DNA from: Scolanthus callimorphus
Taxonomy: Eukaryota > Cnidaria > Anthozoa > Actiniaria > Edwardsiidae
Direction: 5' to 3'
Assembly (NCBI GenBank): GCA_033964015.1
Contig: CM066913.1
Span: 9,914,953-9,978,952 of the forward strand
DNA: 64,000 bases
Position 1 is the stretch's first letter. Each line of letters begins with the position of its first letter. The notes beneath the pieces are model-generated. The model was not told the DNA's origin and did no database searches. It worked only from the letters and a program-made list of their open reading frames with translations. Shown here one piece after another: positions 45,285-57,361 of this stretch. A program made the position numbers and the translations under genes.

Positions 45285-45435
45285 TATCATTCAAAATTTC
45301 ATAAATTTGAAAGTTAATATGTATGAGTTATTTATTCCAATTCTTTAATACATGTAAGTACCTTTTTTTGAATTAAAAAAAAGGCCCTAAAAGGCCCCTT
45401 AGCCCCCAAATTTTAGTGCTCCTGTCAGCACCAGT

Positions 45436-47760
45436 GGTGTGCCAGCTCACTAGTACAGTCAGTACTGAGGCTCCTTGACATGCTCCAAACTGCTCATCAG
45501 ACAGTAATCTCCTCAGCTCCCAAGGCTACAACTGTAGGGCACCAGGGCAATGCCATTCACATCTATCAGGTGTCTCATATTGTTGATGTTGTCATTGTGA
45601 TAGATTCAGATACATGCAGTGCATTCATTAAACAACTGATAACACTTCTGTTATTAAGGGAACATACCAGCTGAAATAACAAATAACTCCATATTCTTCC
45701 ACCCCCTGTGGGATTATTCAACTTTTGAAACAGACATCCTAACTTCCCCCACAATTAGGGCTGGAATGTTCATGACTCTGCTTTAATTGTGAAAGCCAAT
45801 TTGCACACCCCCATTTACTGACTTTATAATTTAACTTCGTTTATATGCATGCAAGAAGTTTTAGGCCTATTTTATCTTTTGATGAATTTTTTTTTATCTT
45901 TTGATGAATTAAAATTCCCAGACTGAGATTACAGTTAGATAATTTTTAAGTTTTAACAGTTCTTGCTTAGTGCAGTTTGTCTGTTATTTATGTAAGCAAA
46001 CCTAGAATGTATATTAGATGTTGAATAGAACCAGAGTATAATTTTCAGATTATTATTATTAGAATTAAAGAATGCAGGAATTTGTTTAGGAATTGCTTGT
46101 GTGTAGATGGTCAATTATTTTTCTATAAGTTCTGCCAAGAAACTTATGTGTGTTTGAAGCAAAGTGCTATAAATAATATTAGTGCTAATTTTGTTGGTGA
46201 CCGTTTTGGCTTGATGGTTTACATTTGCACAGGATTCCAATTTTGTTTTTGTTTTTCTTGAAATTGATACTGAGACCTTTTCCCTAAGGTATCTCTTATC
46301 TCCCGAGGTATCTCTTATTGGCTATATAAATCTTATCACTTTTGCTATTTCCTAGAGAACAAGATATTTTCTGGTCCAAATTACTTACAATCTTCAGGAA
46401 TTAAAGTTTATATTATATATAACGCACTGTTTTTTTCAGGGCTCAAAATGGGTTTTATTATTATATTAATGGTCACAATTTTCCAATCCTGTATTTTATG
46501 ACTGTTGGTTAACAAGCACATATAGGTCTGAAAAGAAACCTAAAATAAAGTCATACCAGAAGATAACCATGTTAACTAGTGTATTTTAGGGGTCTCTCCC
46601 ATGACTCCAGATTTTGATACAAGCGGCCAGGAATTTTGGGGTGTCATTTTTTCCAGGACCCTATCCAAATCCCTTGATAATTTTACATACCAATCTCTTC
46701 CGTGCTTCTGTCTGCCTTTATGCTATTTTTGTGTCTAAAAAGTGGTCATTTAAACAGTAAGATTTACAAAAGCAAATATTTTTTCAATTGCCATACAAGG
46801 GAGGTTGTCTTCTGGAATGATACAGTTTGTGTGTTTTTAGACATTATTATTATTATTTTTATTCTGCAAGCATTAATTTGATGACCAGCTAGGTACGGTA
46901 CCTACCGGTATGTAAGGCCTAGTACATACGCCGCTCTTATCATGAGCCGATCCTAATGCAAAATCTCAATAAAACAATATTTTTTGTCCATCTCTCGTCT
47001 GCTTGTGGCCTAAACTATTCTAAACCAAACCGGGAATGTAGAACCGATTTCAACGCCACAAGTTTCGAGTATTTCATGGTAACAGTTTGGTATGGCTCAT
47101 GATAAGAGCAGTGTATGTACTAGGCCTAATAGTATCTTAATGGTTCCATAAGGTCCTTAAATTTTGAAAGCACTGTAAAATTTTATCCTAGTTTTCAGTT
47201 TGTGCAATTTCCTTGATCAGCTTTCATAATTTGTTTTTAAAAGTCTATTTAGTTAATGTTAAATTGTTGAGGTGTACATCCAAAATACATCCAAATCACA
47301 AATTGTCAACCAAATTGTTTATTTCTATCATACTTTTATCTTTTTCTTTGCTTGGCTTTTGTTGGCAGCTGTTTTTTGTTTTGTTTTGGAGTTATTACAT
47401 TTTATTCAGCAGAGCTTCTCATCCGAGCCCGCCAAGGACTTAGATCATATTAGGATGCCTTAAATGTTTCAAAAGTATTTTGAATAATTTTACCCACCGT
47501 CCTGATATGCAGTTTGATTTGCTATCAAAGTTGGCATGCTACCTCAATCAGAATAATTTTTATGTGATCAGCTGAATGCACTGCATGTATTTGCACTTAC
47601 CATCATGGCAACATCAATCATACAAAACACCTGGTAGATGTGAATGGCTTTACCCTGGTGCCCTACAGTTGTCGCCTTGAGAGCTGAGGAGATACTGCCT
47701 GGTGAGCAGTGTGAAGCTTGTACAGAAACCTCAGTACTGACTGTAGTGAGCTGACACACC
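45436..47760. mobile_element. 2.3-kb segment bounded by long inverted repeats
   Basis: GGTGTGCCAGCTCACTAGTA opens an arm of about 200 bases that returns inverted at 47560-47760, ending GTGAGCTGACACACC. The arms contain a short conserved frame (KATTVGHQG.AIHIYQV). The right arm stops exactly at a candidate splice donor. It may be a large foldback element or an inverted duplication of part of a gene. Confidence 0.5.
46914..47127. mobile_element. Inverted-repeat MITE
   Basis: AGGCCTAGTACATACGCCGC, then TCTTATCATGAGCC, is mirrored by GGCTCATGATAAGAGCAGTG and TATGTACTAGGCCT. Confidence 0.7.
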
Positions 47761-47830
47761 TACCGGTTTTGACATTTGGAGCATCATTTTCAGCTGGAGC
47801 CCTCGGGGCCTTGTGGGACCTTTTTGTCAT
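47601..47830 (-). other. Candidate coding exon pair, unrecognised
   Basis: On the minus strand, 47830-47764 reads MTKRSHKAPRAPAENDAPNV, then KT, to a donor GTAGGT. It can be joined in phase to 47698-47601, which reads SISSALKATTVGHQGKAIHI to a donor GTAAGT. The implied 65-base intron is unusually short, and no family is recognised. The second piece has a degenerate inverted copy at 45480-45600 in which the donor is lost. Confidence 0.25.
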
Positions 47831-48783
47831 TCTTTACACTGCAATATAGTTTAACAGTCACATACAATAATTAAATACATGAACATACTCCTGTTTTAGT
47901 AGTTAAGCCAGTTTAGCCATTTGTTGACAAAATGTTTGATGTGCCTTGCCTTGCAGAACTAATGATCATTTGAAATGACCTAAGATCCTGTCTATGTTAT
48001 GTTTACCGTACTTAGTTTTGAACATACTGAAACATTTTTCCCTTTTTATGAAATATCTCCTATTGCATACAGCAGATCAGTACTTTTGGACAAGAGAAGA
48101 GTAAAATATTATCTCTGGCTCAACTACAGAAACAGACAAAGTGAAAAACATGAAAAGGCTCTAGTTTTGAACAATTAATGGGTGATGGCAAAACCACGAC
48201 ATTTGCCCAGATTCCATATAACAGGCTGGTCTCATAACCCATCAGGCTTTGAAGTCATGGATTCCTAATTTTCTTTTCATGAGATTGCAACAAACTAGGG
48301 AGAGATCAAACATTACCCATACAGTTTTTGTATTTTTCACTAGAAATTCCATTGGGTCCCCATTAGGAAAAGTACCTCCATTGTGGGGTAGGAATCATAT
48401 TTGGAATTAAACAATCTGCTCAAGTGGAGTCAATATGCTGCATAGGCATCACCATGGACAGGACACCAGGTGTAAACAACCCAAAAACTGCATAGAAATG
48501 CAAAATAAAGTATGACAAGGCAGGGGTTTTATAGGGGAGGGGCACTAATTTTGTGACCTCCATTCAAATAATCCTCCCATGTATTATCTAGAATAAATGT
48601 AGCTGGCTGATATCATGATCCCTTCCCATTCAATGACAGAAAGTAATCCAGGAGAACAGATCTACAAAAACAATTCCTGCCCTAAATCTTGGCAACAAAC
48701 TTGGAGTGTAAAAATTCTACTGAAGGGCCTTGATGCATGTTATTACACTAGAGCCTTTTCACATACCAAATAACTCTTTCAAC

Positions 48784-48955
48784 AGGGCCATTCATTTTTT
48801 AGCCTCCCCTCGGAAATACCTACGGAAGAGCCTTTTTTGGGTTGCTCCCCATCGGGAAAACCCACAGAACAAGTTTTCTTGTTATTGCAACTCCACGGAA
48901 GAACCTATGGAAGATCCTTTTTTTTTTTGGTGCAGATAAAAAATAGAATGGCCCA
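48784..48955. mobile_element. Short inverted-repeat element
   Basis: AGGGCCATTCATTTTTTAGC on the left and TAAAAAATAGAATGGCCC on the right. The interior has repeated CGGAAGA / CTACGGAAGAGCC words. Confidence 0.55.
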
Positions 48956-48984
48956 AAGAAAAATATTACAATATTTTACCGCTC

Positions 48985-49660
48985 ACTCCGTGAGTGGTAT
49001 CTGATGGTCTGGCTGAAGGCTTTGGTCTGAATGGTCTGGAGTGCTTGTTATGGTCTGGTTGAATAGTATTAATGCCATTCTTCTCAGGGACACTGTCTAG
49101 AAGGACTCCTTGTGGTCTGGCTGATGGTCTGGCTCACTGTGGTCTTATGGATGGTCTGAAGGGCTTGCTACAGTCTGTGGATGGTCTGAAGGGCTCACTG
49201 GTGGATGGTGCAAAGGGCTCACTGTTGTCTGTTGGATGGTCTGATGGGCTCACTGCGGTCTAGAGGACAAATAAATAGAAATTAGAGTCGTACTGGTAAC
49301 TAGAAAATGTTATGATTCTAGATGTGCAGTTTTGGAGCTTTTGTAACTTGATTGTAGTTCTGAGATTAGTCCCTCCCATACCACTTAAGATAGTCAAAGT
49401 AGAGGACATGAAACACTTACTGTGGTCTGGTGGATGGGCTTGCTACGGTCTGGATGGTCTGAAGGGGCTCACTGGTGCAAAGGATTCGCTGTTGTCTTGT
49501 CAATGGTGAGAAGGGCTCCACAGTGGTCTGGAGGATGGTCTGAAGGACGCACTTTGTCCTGTGGATAATCTGGGGTTAACCATGGTCTCCTGGTCTGGGT
49601 GTTGTTCTGAAGGGTTCTCTGTGGTTTGGCTGATGGTCTTTGATGTCCAGATTTACTTGG
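48985..49660. repeat. Degenerate GGTCTG-rich minisatellite
   Basis: Irregular tandem copies built from GATGGTCTG, AAGGGCTCACTG and TGTGGTCTG, in units of roughly 25-30 bases, interrupted at about 49260-49420 by unrelated sequence. Not coding. Confidence 0.8.
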
Positions 49661-49679
49661 CGACCCACTACAACTGATG

Positions 49680-49760
49680 AATAAGTAGAATTCATTAATT
49701 ATAATAAATAATAACAACAAAGATTTGATAGAGCGCCTTTCTCCACAGATCCAAAGCATT
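49680..49760 (-). mobile_element. Possible LINE 3' tail
   Basis: Read on the minus strand, GAAAGGCGCTCTATCAAATC is followed by a TTATT-rich tail, the typical end of CR1/L2-like elements. No coding remnant is attached. Confidence 0.4.
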
Positions 49761-51592
49761 AGTTCATAGGCTAAGACAACATCATTCAGTGAATGGCATT
49801 ATGTCACAATTCAATTCACAATGATAGACTCCGAATAACATGGAATAACATATTGACATGATGCCTGCAAATAAATATAATAAATGTTTTTCATTCTTTT
49901 AATTTTTCTAAGAATCCGGTTCTAAGGGGCATTGTATACAAAAGTCATATTGACAGCGAAATTATTAAAGAATCAGCTTGAGATGAGTTTGAAACATATT
50001 TAGTCTGAACATATTTCCAGCCCTTGTGTAGTATTAGTGTGATTCAAATAATAATGTAAATGATGAATTATGTTGACCAGGAAAACAGACCTTTGCACGA
50101 TGCAGCCAATATCATTCAAAGTCAGCCATTCTGTCTAAATTCTGCAAACTTTTCTTCGGTGTATCTCAAGCACACTAAAGTAGTAATTTGGCGAGGAAAG
50201 GGTTTGGATAATAAAGCAAAACTATAGCTATAGGCTACAGGAGGCAAATGTTTTAACGAGGATAGGTTTTATGTTTTAGAGTGGTTTTCATCGGACTGTG
50301 AAACAAAACTAGTAGTCAGAGTAGTTTAATAATGTCTACTAGTCATAATTAAAAATAAGATACAATAAAAACTGACTTTCATAGTGTATAGCAGTGCGTA
50401 TTTTGTTAGTATCTATTTCACAGTCGGACAAAAACCACGCTAAGACGATATATCACTCACCTAAGACATTAACCGTAGTTTCTTGAAAAAAGGTATCGCT
50501 TCAAATCTTCTAGCGAAGGTAAAATTCGCCTTTTCCTGGCTCAATCGAGCACATGGCAGCAAGAGAACAACGAGCGAGCCAGTGCGATTTGCATTTTAAA
50601 TTTTCGCGCTATTAGTTTCCAGGCTCGCGCGATTTTGTCGTCTTCGTGAACCTGGAAAGGTTGGACTTCAAATTCAGAGACAGTCGAATGCCGTGTCAAG
50701 TTTTCGAGTTTGGTTTAAATCATTTCCCATTACGCTTTCGCTTGATCACGCAGGCAAACCATTCATCGCGCGGAATAAAATAGTCTCCGACTATTTTCAG
50801 CTAACACGTGTCAAATTACCAATTCCTGCAAGTTTATTACAAATCGCGAAAGTGTGTTACCCCGCAAAAGGAAAAAAATCGCGAAGAGCTCTTTACAAAT
50901 CACGCTGATTGCAGCAAATCAATTTATTACAAATCACTATCTCCTTTGTTCAACTTCATTGAAAATTAAAACAGGGCTTATATTATCAAAAGCTATAATA
51001 TGTGTTAATTAATAACTAAAATCAGTTTGCGCAGAATGAATACCAACACACTCATTTCAATACATTCATTACACTCAACTGTATTCGAGAAAGAACGAAT
51101 TAAATGTTAATTTCAACAATATGTGACTCAAAATAAACTCCTGTAGGGTGGAGCTCTTTTACTGTGAAAAAAAAATCCGTTCGCAGTGTTTTACTACTGC
51201 TGAGCTGTGAACGTTTCTGTTCATCGGACCCATCAATTAATGAACCTATCAAAAAACAATTTTATACAGTAATATCGTGGAGTTAAACAGTGTGGGCGAC
51301 TTTAATATGCAAATGTCAGCGACTCCTTCTAATGTTTGGTAAACAAATGATGTTTGTAGTTGTTTCGGCTTATTTACTCACTCCGCTCAGTCGGCCCAAT
51401 CCGATTCTATTTTTTTATTGACACAATTTAAGCAGCTTCATTAGAATTCGCGTTATCCTAACTCCTTAGAAACGGACCAAAACAAGGCAGTTAAAATAAA
51501 GTCTAAGTGAATTCTCTCGCAGCTCCATACCACGCAAGGGCTCGAGTATTTCAGTATTTTTGTTTTACATGGTTGTGAAATTTAAGGAAGAC

Positions 51593-54500
51593 ATGTCGGA
51601 CTCGGAGGAGGAATCAATTGGGGAAGATGAGTTGTATTTGGGGAATACGAAGGAGAAAGAAACGAGAAAGAAGAGAGACATGGAAAAGGCAAAGCTACGC
51701 TTCCTAACGGAGACGTATACGAAGGGGAATATTCGCATGGAAAGAGGCATGGGGAGGGAACCTACAAGTAAGTTATTCTAGAGTTCAGTCCCGTTTATAC
51801 GAAGCGAGCTTTGCCCAGCTGCTATAGAACAGTTAGTGAAGTTGTGGAATGCCCTTCCACGGAATAACAAGCAACTGAGCGACAACCGGCAATCCTTATG
51901 GTATCAAATGTCTTACTATGGCAGCGTTAGCTGGCTCTCGGCTTGTTTCGGGAGATCTAAAAAATATATTGTTCCCTTCGCGAAAGCACACGACCGCTCG
52001 TCGAAGGCGTTCCGGAGCCGAGCGCGATAGCTTCGTGAGCTCACGAGGCCGTCTGCCTGTATAGTTATAGCAGGTTATAGGTTTTTGTTGTTCTTGTCAC
52101 TGTATTATTTTTCTGCCGCGCGGTACTTTCAAAATTCAATCATTTTCATTATGAGAGCCACAAATTTTTACATTTTTTCAAAAGGTCGATCGAGATATCG
52201 CAAAAAGTAAGGGACCGGTCATAAATTAGAGGGGGGGGGGGGGCTGGTGCAAATATGGGGAGGGCCTCTAATTTTCATGCAGGTGAAAAAGGGAGGGTCA
52301 AAAAATTTGGTGCAAATGATAAAGGGAGGGTCATTATTTTTTACGCAAACGTTGTTTGGGTAATACATGGCCGTAGCGCTTATAGGGCCAGTTTTTCCCC
52401 TTAAAACTCCCGATTTTGCACCCTGCATATCAAAGTTCCCCCAAACATGCGGAAATTTCACGTGCTGGGCTCTAAATTTTCGCACTTTCCCTTATTAAAA
52501 TGCTGCTTGAGTTGCTGATGTGTTGTGCCCTCCCCCCCCAGTTTTAGAGTTTTTGCAGGCTTGCTACGACCCTAGGATCTCTAGATTTACCAATGACAAT
52601 GTAAGTAATACTCAACCTGGCAAGATAATTATTATCTGGGATTTAAGCAAAATAATGTACATGTCTATATGTAAAAGTAACTTTCGGGTAGGAAGACATC
52701 AAATCTTGCACTGCTATTATAACATGAAAAGTAGATTTAAACAACTAATAAAATGTCTATATTTTTCTATATCTAGTGAATAATGGGGGGGGGGGGGGGG
52801 GGTATCGTTAAATATGTCACCGCATTTGGGAGGGCCAACATTTTTCGTGCATCTTGTCACGGGAGGGTTTCCCAAAAACATGTAGACCAAAATAAAAATG
52901 CACCAGCCCTCCCCCCCTCTAATTTATGACCGGTCCCTAATTTCTTCATCTTCAACTTGGTTGAGAGGTGGTTCGATCTACTGGAAGGAATAAACTTTGA
53001 AGTATTTGCAGGACCGCTTACAAGTAAAACTGAAGCTGGATCCAATAAAGGACCTATCAACCAGTAGATATATATGTAAGAAATAATAAAAACTTGAATG
53101 GTTGATTAACAGCTTATAATTTTCATTTACACGATATTTCGGTCAGCCAGTACCGACCTTCTTCAGGTAATGGTGAATATTTACATTGGTAACTACTATA
53201 AATAAATAACCGTCAAAATTCAAACGTGAAATATACATACAAGTGGAGTGTCACGTGATAAAATGTAACAGAAAGACACGCAAAGATACATAAATACATG
53301 ATATAGATCAACAGCTGAAATTGTTAAAATTTTCGTCTCTAGTATTGAGACCTTTGGGGGATAAAGTTTGACCTCTGTTGATAAAGTATGCCTCCCTAGC
53401 TTTCCTAACAGAATCTCTTTTGTTGTTGAGTCGTTCTAAAGGGATAAGTAGCATGTCTGTTGATGTATGGTTAGGGGTGTTATGAAAATGGAGAGCTGCG
53501 GTAGTGGGTGTAGATTGGCTGTCAGAGTCAAGTGTGCGTCTGTGCTCGTTGAAGCGTTCCCGTAATTGGTAAAATTGAAACTGATTTGTATTGTAAACCC
53601 ACCGATAAACATCAGCACCTCTTTCATTCCTCTTGTCATCCCTATCACACTAAAAAAGGCATTCCTTACAGCCTTGCTCTTCGCCTTCGTCGCATCTGTT
53701 CTACTAATGATCGTGGTTATAAACGCGACTTCATTGAGCAGCAAATATCACGTGTTAACACTATTTCTCGTACTGATGCGCTCAAACCTAAAGATAAAAT
53801 AACACATCTCATCGCACACCTTTTGTTGTCACTTATAACCCTGCCCTCCCTAACATATCTCATATCTTACACAAATATTTCAGAATTCTTCAGACTTCTA
53901 ACCGATGTAAAAACGCTTTCCCCAGCCCACCTATCGTGGCGTTTAGACGAAGCCCTAACCTCCGCGACCTTTTAGTTAAAGCGCAGTTAAAAAGCCCTAA
54001 TGTAATTAACCAAACTTCAGGCTCGTACCGTTGTGGTGATAACTGTTACACTTGTAATTATATTGCTGATGGACTAACACATTACACTTTTTCGTCAACT
54101 AATGAAACACGTAGGATAACTTCTAAAATCACATGCAAAACTTCTAATGTTATATACATGATTCACTGCAAGCGCTGTAAACTTCAATACATAGGTGAAA
54201 CAAAACGACAATTACGGGAACGCTTCAACGAGCACAGACGCACACTTGACTCTGACAGCCAATCTACACCCACTACCGCAGCTCTCCATTTTCATAACAC
54301 CCCTAACCATACATCAACAGACATGCTACTTATCCCTTTAGAACGACTCAACAACAAAAGAGATTCTGTTAGGAAAGCTAGGGAGGCATACTTTATCAAC
54401 AGAGGTCAAACTTTATCCCCCAAAGGTCTCAATACTAGAGACGAAAATTTTAACAATTTCAGCTGTTGATCTATATCATGTATTTATGTATCTTTGCGTG

Positions 54501-57202
54501 TCTTTCTGTTACATTTTATCACGTGACACTCCACTTGTATGTATCTATTTCACGTTTGAATTTTGACGGTTATTTTATTTATAGTAGTTACCAATGTAAA
54601 TATTCACCATTACCTGAAGAAGGTCGGTACTGGCTGACCGAAATATCGTGTAAATGAAAATTATAAGCTGTTAATCAACCATTCAAGTTTTTATTATTTC
54701 TTACGATCTACTGGAACCGGCTTCAGCGACAATTACCCTGTATAAAGCGGATTTGCATTAATCTCTGGCTACACAGGATCGTTGTTTATAGTTTTTCCTA
54801 AAAAAAGATCGAAAAGAGGTCGACTAGCAGGGTCTGGATGGAGTTAACTGCCCGGGTTAACTGATTAACGACAAATGGGCATAAAAGTTACCGACTACCG
54901 ACAAACTTGGATACAAATACCGATTAAGACAAAAACGTTTTACCGGCTGTCGACATTTTTACAAATTATTTCAGCCAGTTTATCAATAAAAAGTTTTCTG
55001 AGAATAGGGAGTGTTCTGAATTTCAATTGGTATAACTGACACTCTGGGCATCCTTAGACCCCGTCCACACTACACCGTTTTTAAACGACAACGGATACTT
55101 TTTGCTCCGGATACGGCGTCAATCGAAAACGGATCAATCCGAAAACGCTCTCCAGAGTGGAGCGATTTGAAAACGGAGCTGTTTGAAAACGCTGTTTTCT
55201 AGTGTGGACGGGTGAAAACGATGCTATCTGAAAACGATGACGTCACCACAGCAAACTCGACCAATTTCGCGGGCCGACAGATCGAAATGTGCATGCGTTG
55301 AGCTTATTTGAGCATGCGCACTGAATGTGCGTTTTCGTACGGATACGCGTTGTAGTGTATGTGGACGGGCGAAAACGATAAGTGTGGACGCAAATCTTTT
55401 TGGAAACGGAGCAAAAAGTATCCGTTTCGGTGTAGTGTGGACGGGGTCTTAGATGATCTTTCTCGGAAAAGAAAATTAGACAAGATGACGTGTGCGCGCA
55501 TGCGCAAATGGATAACTTAAAAAGAAACTCATTCCCGTGTCAATGTAATGCCTACTATTGGAATATGAGTACAAAAACATGCTAAACGGTAAAAAACATT
55601 TCTGCATTATCGTGACTAAGCTACTACTAGTTTTTTAAAAAGAAAACTCACAACGTGTCCCACATGGATTTCTAACACACTCTTCAGGTCTATAAATATG
55701 TTGGTGATGCATAATCAATTAGTTGATTGTTCGCTAACGGTACAAGGGGCGTCCTTATATGGTCTGGTGGCCGGGCGTTCTCTCACCCATAGGTATCTAG
55801 CTACTGAGCAACTCAACACCAGGATAGCGACTGTCAGGGCCGAAATCTCTGGCGTGGGCGTAAGAACCGTACGGTCGCCATACGACGCTTCAGCTCTTTG
55901 TCTGGAAGTATGGTCCTTATATTTTTTATTATATGTTACTTGAACGACTCACAAGTAGTTCAAAATTTAATATTTCCATCATTTTAACACAAATAACAAA
56001 TGGCCTTACCACACCGGCACCGCCAGTTAAAACCTGTGAAAAGCTATCCTCTCCGTTCCAAATCCCTCATTGACCATAAAACACAACGGCTTTAATCACC
56101 AAGGAATATACCTAATAATTAGAGCGCATTTCAAATCTCTATCCATAAATAGGACGTGGAAGCAAGAAAGGCAGATTGGTTAGTCATGCGTGTGCACTGG
56201 CAGCACTCCAATATTTTAAATATAATAAAGTACACACTTTTCAGTGCTAGACCTCATATTTTCATAGTTTAACTTTACGAGGTTAATTTTTAACTTAGTT
56301 TTACCGATTACCGACAAAGTCCGCAAATTTTAACCAACTACCGACAATTTTCAAGAATTTGAACCGACATCCAGACCTCCAATCCATCTGCCCGTGACCT
56401 GAATTCAGATTTTATGCGCAAATTTTTGCCAGAGGGGATGCGAGCAGATATCATGGGTGGTGATGTAAAGGTTTTAGCTGTAAACTGGTTTAGGCCTGGA
56501 TATCACGACACCCGTGCATGTGAACACCCATTGAAAGATAAAACAATACCCATCACCTCAACACAAAAACGAGGATAATAGAGACAAAAGAACTCTTTTT
56601 GCAGAACGAGGATAATGGAGACAAAAGTAACTACGTCCTTACCGCAATTTTTCATCGTTTCCGATACAACTAATACATGCAAATGCCCGATTATAATCTC
56701 TGCTTTGTATCTTCAGGTTCAAAAATGGCGCCAAATACACCGGTGGCTATGCCAACGGAAAGAAACACGGGGAGGGCACATTCGTGTACCCGGATGGCTC
56801 CAAATACGTAGGGTTCTGGATTAACGACGAAAAGCACGGCACAGGTACATATTATTACGTCAACGGGGACACATACGAGGGGGAGTGGACCCAAAACCAA
56901 CGGAACGGGCAAGGCGTGTATACGTACGCCGAGACTGGGTCCAAGTACAAAGGATCATGGGTAAATGGAAAAATGGACGGTGCTGGCGAACTGATACATG
57001 CCAATCACCGATACTCGGGATTTATGCAGCAAAATCTCCCTACAGGAAAGGAAAGTACACGTTTGATTTCGGCTGTGAGCAGAGAGGTCGGTACGAGCTT
57101 GTAGAAGTTGTTATTGACCAACCTTACGAGGCCGAAGAAGAAGAGGATGTCGTTGTTCTGGAGCCCAAATGGAGATGCGAGGAGACCGTGTCAATAGAGT
57201 AA
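51593..57202 (+). CDS. RSPH1: Radial spoke head protein 1 (MORN-repeat protein)
   Basis: RSPH1 belongs to the head of radial spokes in motile ciliary axonemes. Coding exons are 51593-51767 and 56717-57202; about 219 residues once two one-base breaks are allowed for. It opens MSDSEEES like the vertebrate MSD start, followed by MORN repeats of the YEGEW/HGxG type: [92 protein letters not shown] and [14 protein letters not shown]. The family block [16 protein letters not shown] and an acidic EEEED region follow. The frame breaks at the G run 51640-51643 and again at 57050-57051 (AAAGGAAAG); in each case one extra G restores it. The protein stops soon after PKWRCEE, so the long acidic tail of the 309-residue human protein is lacking. 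The 4.9-kb intron carries several transposons. Confidence 0.9.
52211..52937. mobile_element. PIF/Harbinger-like non-autonomous transposon
   Basis: GGGACCGGTCATAAATTAGA on the left is mirrored by TCTAATTTATGACCGGTCCC on the right, with TAA directly on both sides (52208-52210, 52938-52940). A 3-bp TWA duplication and TIRs starting GGG fit PIF/Harbinger. Long G runs lie inside (52231-52242 and 52785-52802) and a C run near the right end. No transposase. Confidence 0.75.
53076..54704 (+). mobile_element. Truncated Penelope-like retroelement with an inverted terminal copy
   Basis: The plus-strand part (about 53568-54704) encodes the end of a reverse transcriptase and a GIY-YIG endonuclease. The part 53076-53567 is an inverted copy of the last 490 bases, so the insertion begins and ends with the same sequence facing opposite ways (GTAAGAAATAATAAAAACTT against its mirror). 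Such rearranged terminal repeats are known for Penelope-like elements. The element sits in the RSPH1 intron. Confidence 0.75.
53568..54469 (+). pseudogene. Penelope-like RT remnant with GIY-YIG endonuclease
   Basis: The RT C-terminal part reads [20 protein letters not shown], then [20 protein letters not shown], up to about 53790. The frame then shifts by one at an A-rich stretch and continues [32 protein letters not shown], the cysteine motif CGDNCYTC, and the GIY-YIG nuclease [20 protein letters not shown] plus [10 protein letters not shown], to a stop at 54469. The frame 53936-54469 alone covers the endonuclease. The catalytic RT core is absent, so the copy is dead. Family known; activity excluded by truncation. 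Confidence 0.8.
55057..55448. mobile_element. MITE with GACCCCGTCCACACTACACC ends
   Basis: The ends are exact inverted repeats (GGTGTAGTGTGGACGGGGTC on the right). The interior is built from GAAAACG and GGATACTTTTTGC words in both orientations. Flanks CTTAG/CTTAG suggest a short target duplication. It resembles the element at 36751-37125 in composition. Confidence 0.75.
55741..55927 (+). repeat. Dispersed T-ended repeat, copy B
   Basis: Starts TACAAGGGGCGTCCTTATAT and ends GGTCCTTATATTTTTT. Its core is identical to copy A for about 70 bases, while the segment between entry and core differs in length and sequence. It lies in the RSPH1 intron, on the same strand as the other two copies. Confidence 0.6.
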
Positions 57203-57314
57203 TCATAGCAACTGATTTTAGTTGACAGTGTAACCATAGCAGCTGAAGCGGACAGCTGTTTGTCAAAGGCGACAGAGAGGTGTCACTAAATTATTTCATC
57301 TAAAAGTTTTGATA

Positions 57315-57320
57315 AATAAA
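57315..57320 (+). terminator. RSPH1 poly(A) signal
   Basis: AATAAA 113 bases after the stop codon, within GATAAATAAAATC. Confidence 0.6.
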
Positions 57321-57361
57321 ATCCGAAACTGTTTGTCTATGGTGTCGCAAATCGTGACTGC

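Larger units (their letters stand above)
35416..51592. other. 16-kb region without a secure gene
   Basis: The first 600 bases probably contain the UBE2U promoter and 5' UTR (CG-rich around 35625-35665). The rest is mostly transposon-derived; the named elements are listed separately. Isolated exon-like pieces with good splice sites are at 38890-38958 (+), near 43405-43466 (+, reading VLHDHMKTMKQVLTWFTNKQ) and 47830-47601 (-), but none belongs to a family I recognise. Confidence 0.45.

Noticed and set aside
54617..54655. Hammerhead-ribozyme-like core (CTGAAGA, stem, GAAA) at the end of the Penelope-like element
   Set aside because: Penelope-like elements can carry hammerheads, but here an extra A breaks the core, helix I has no partner strand upstream, and no proper cleavage triplet could be placed.
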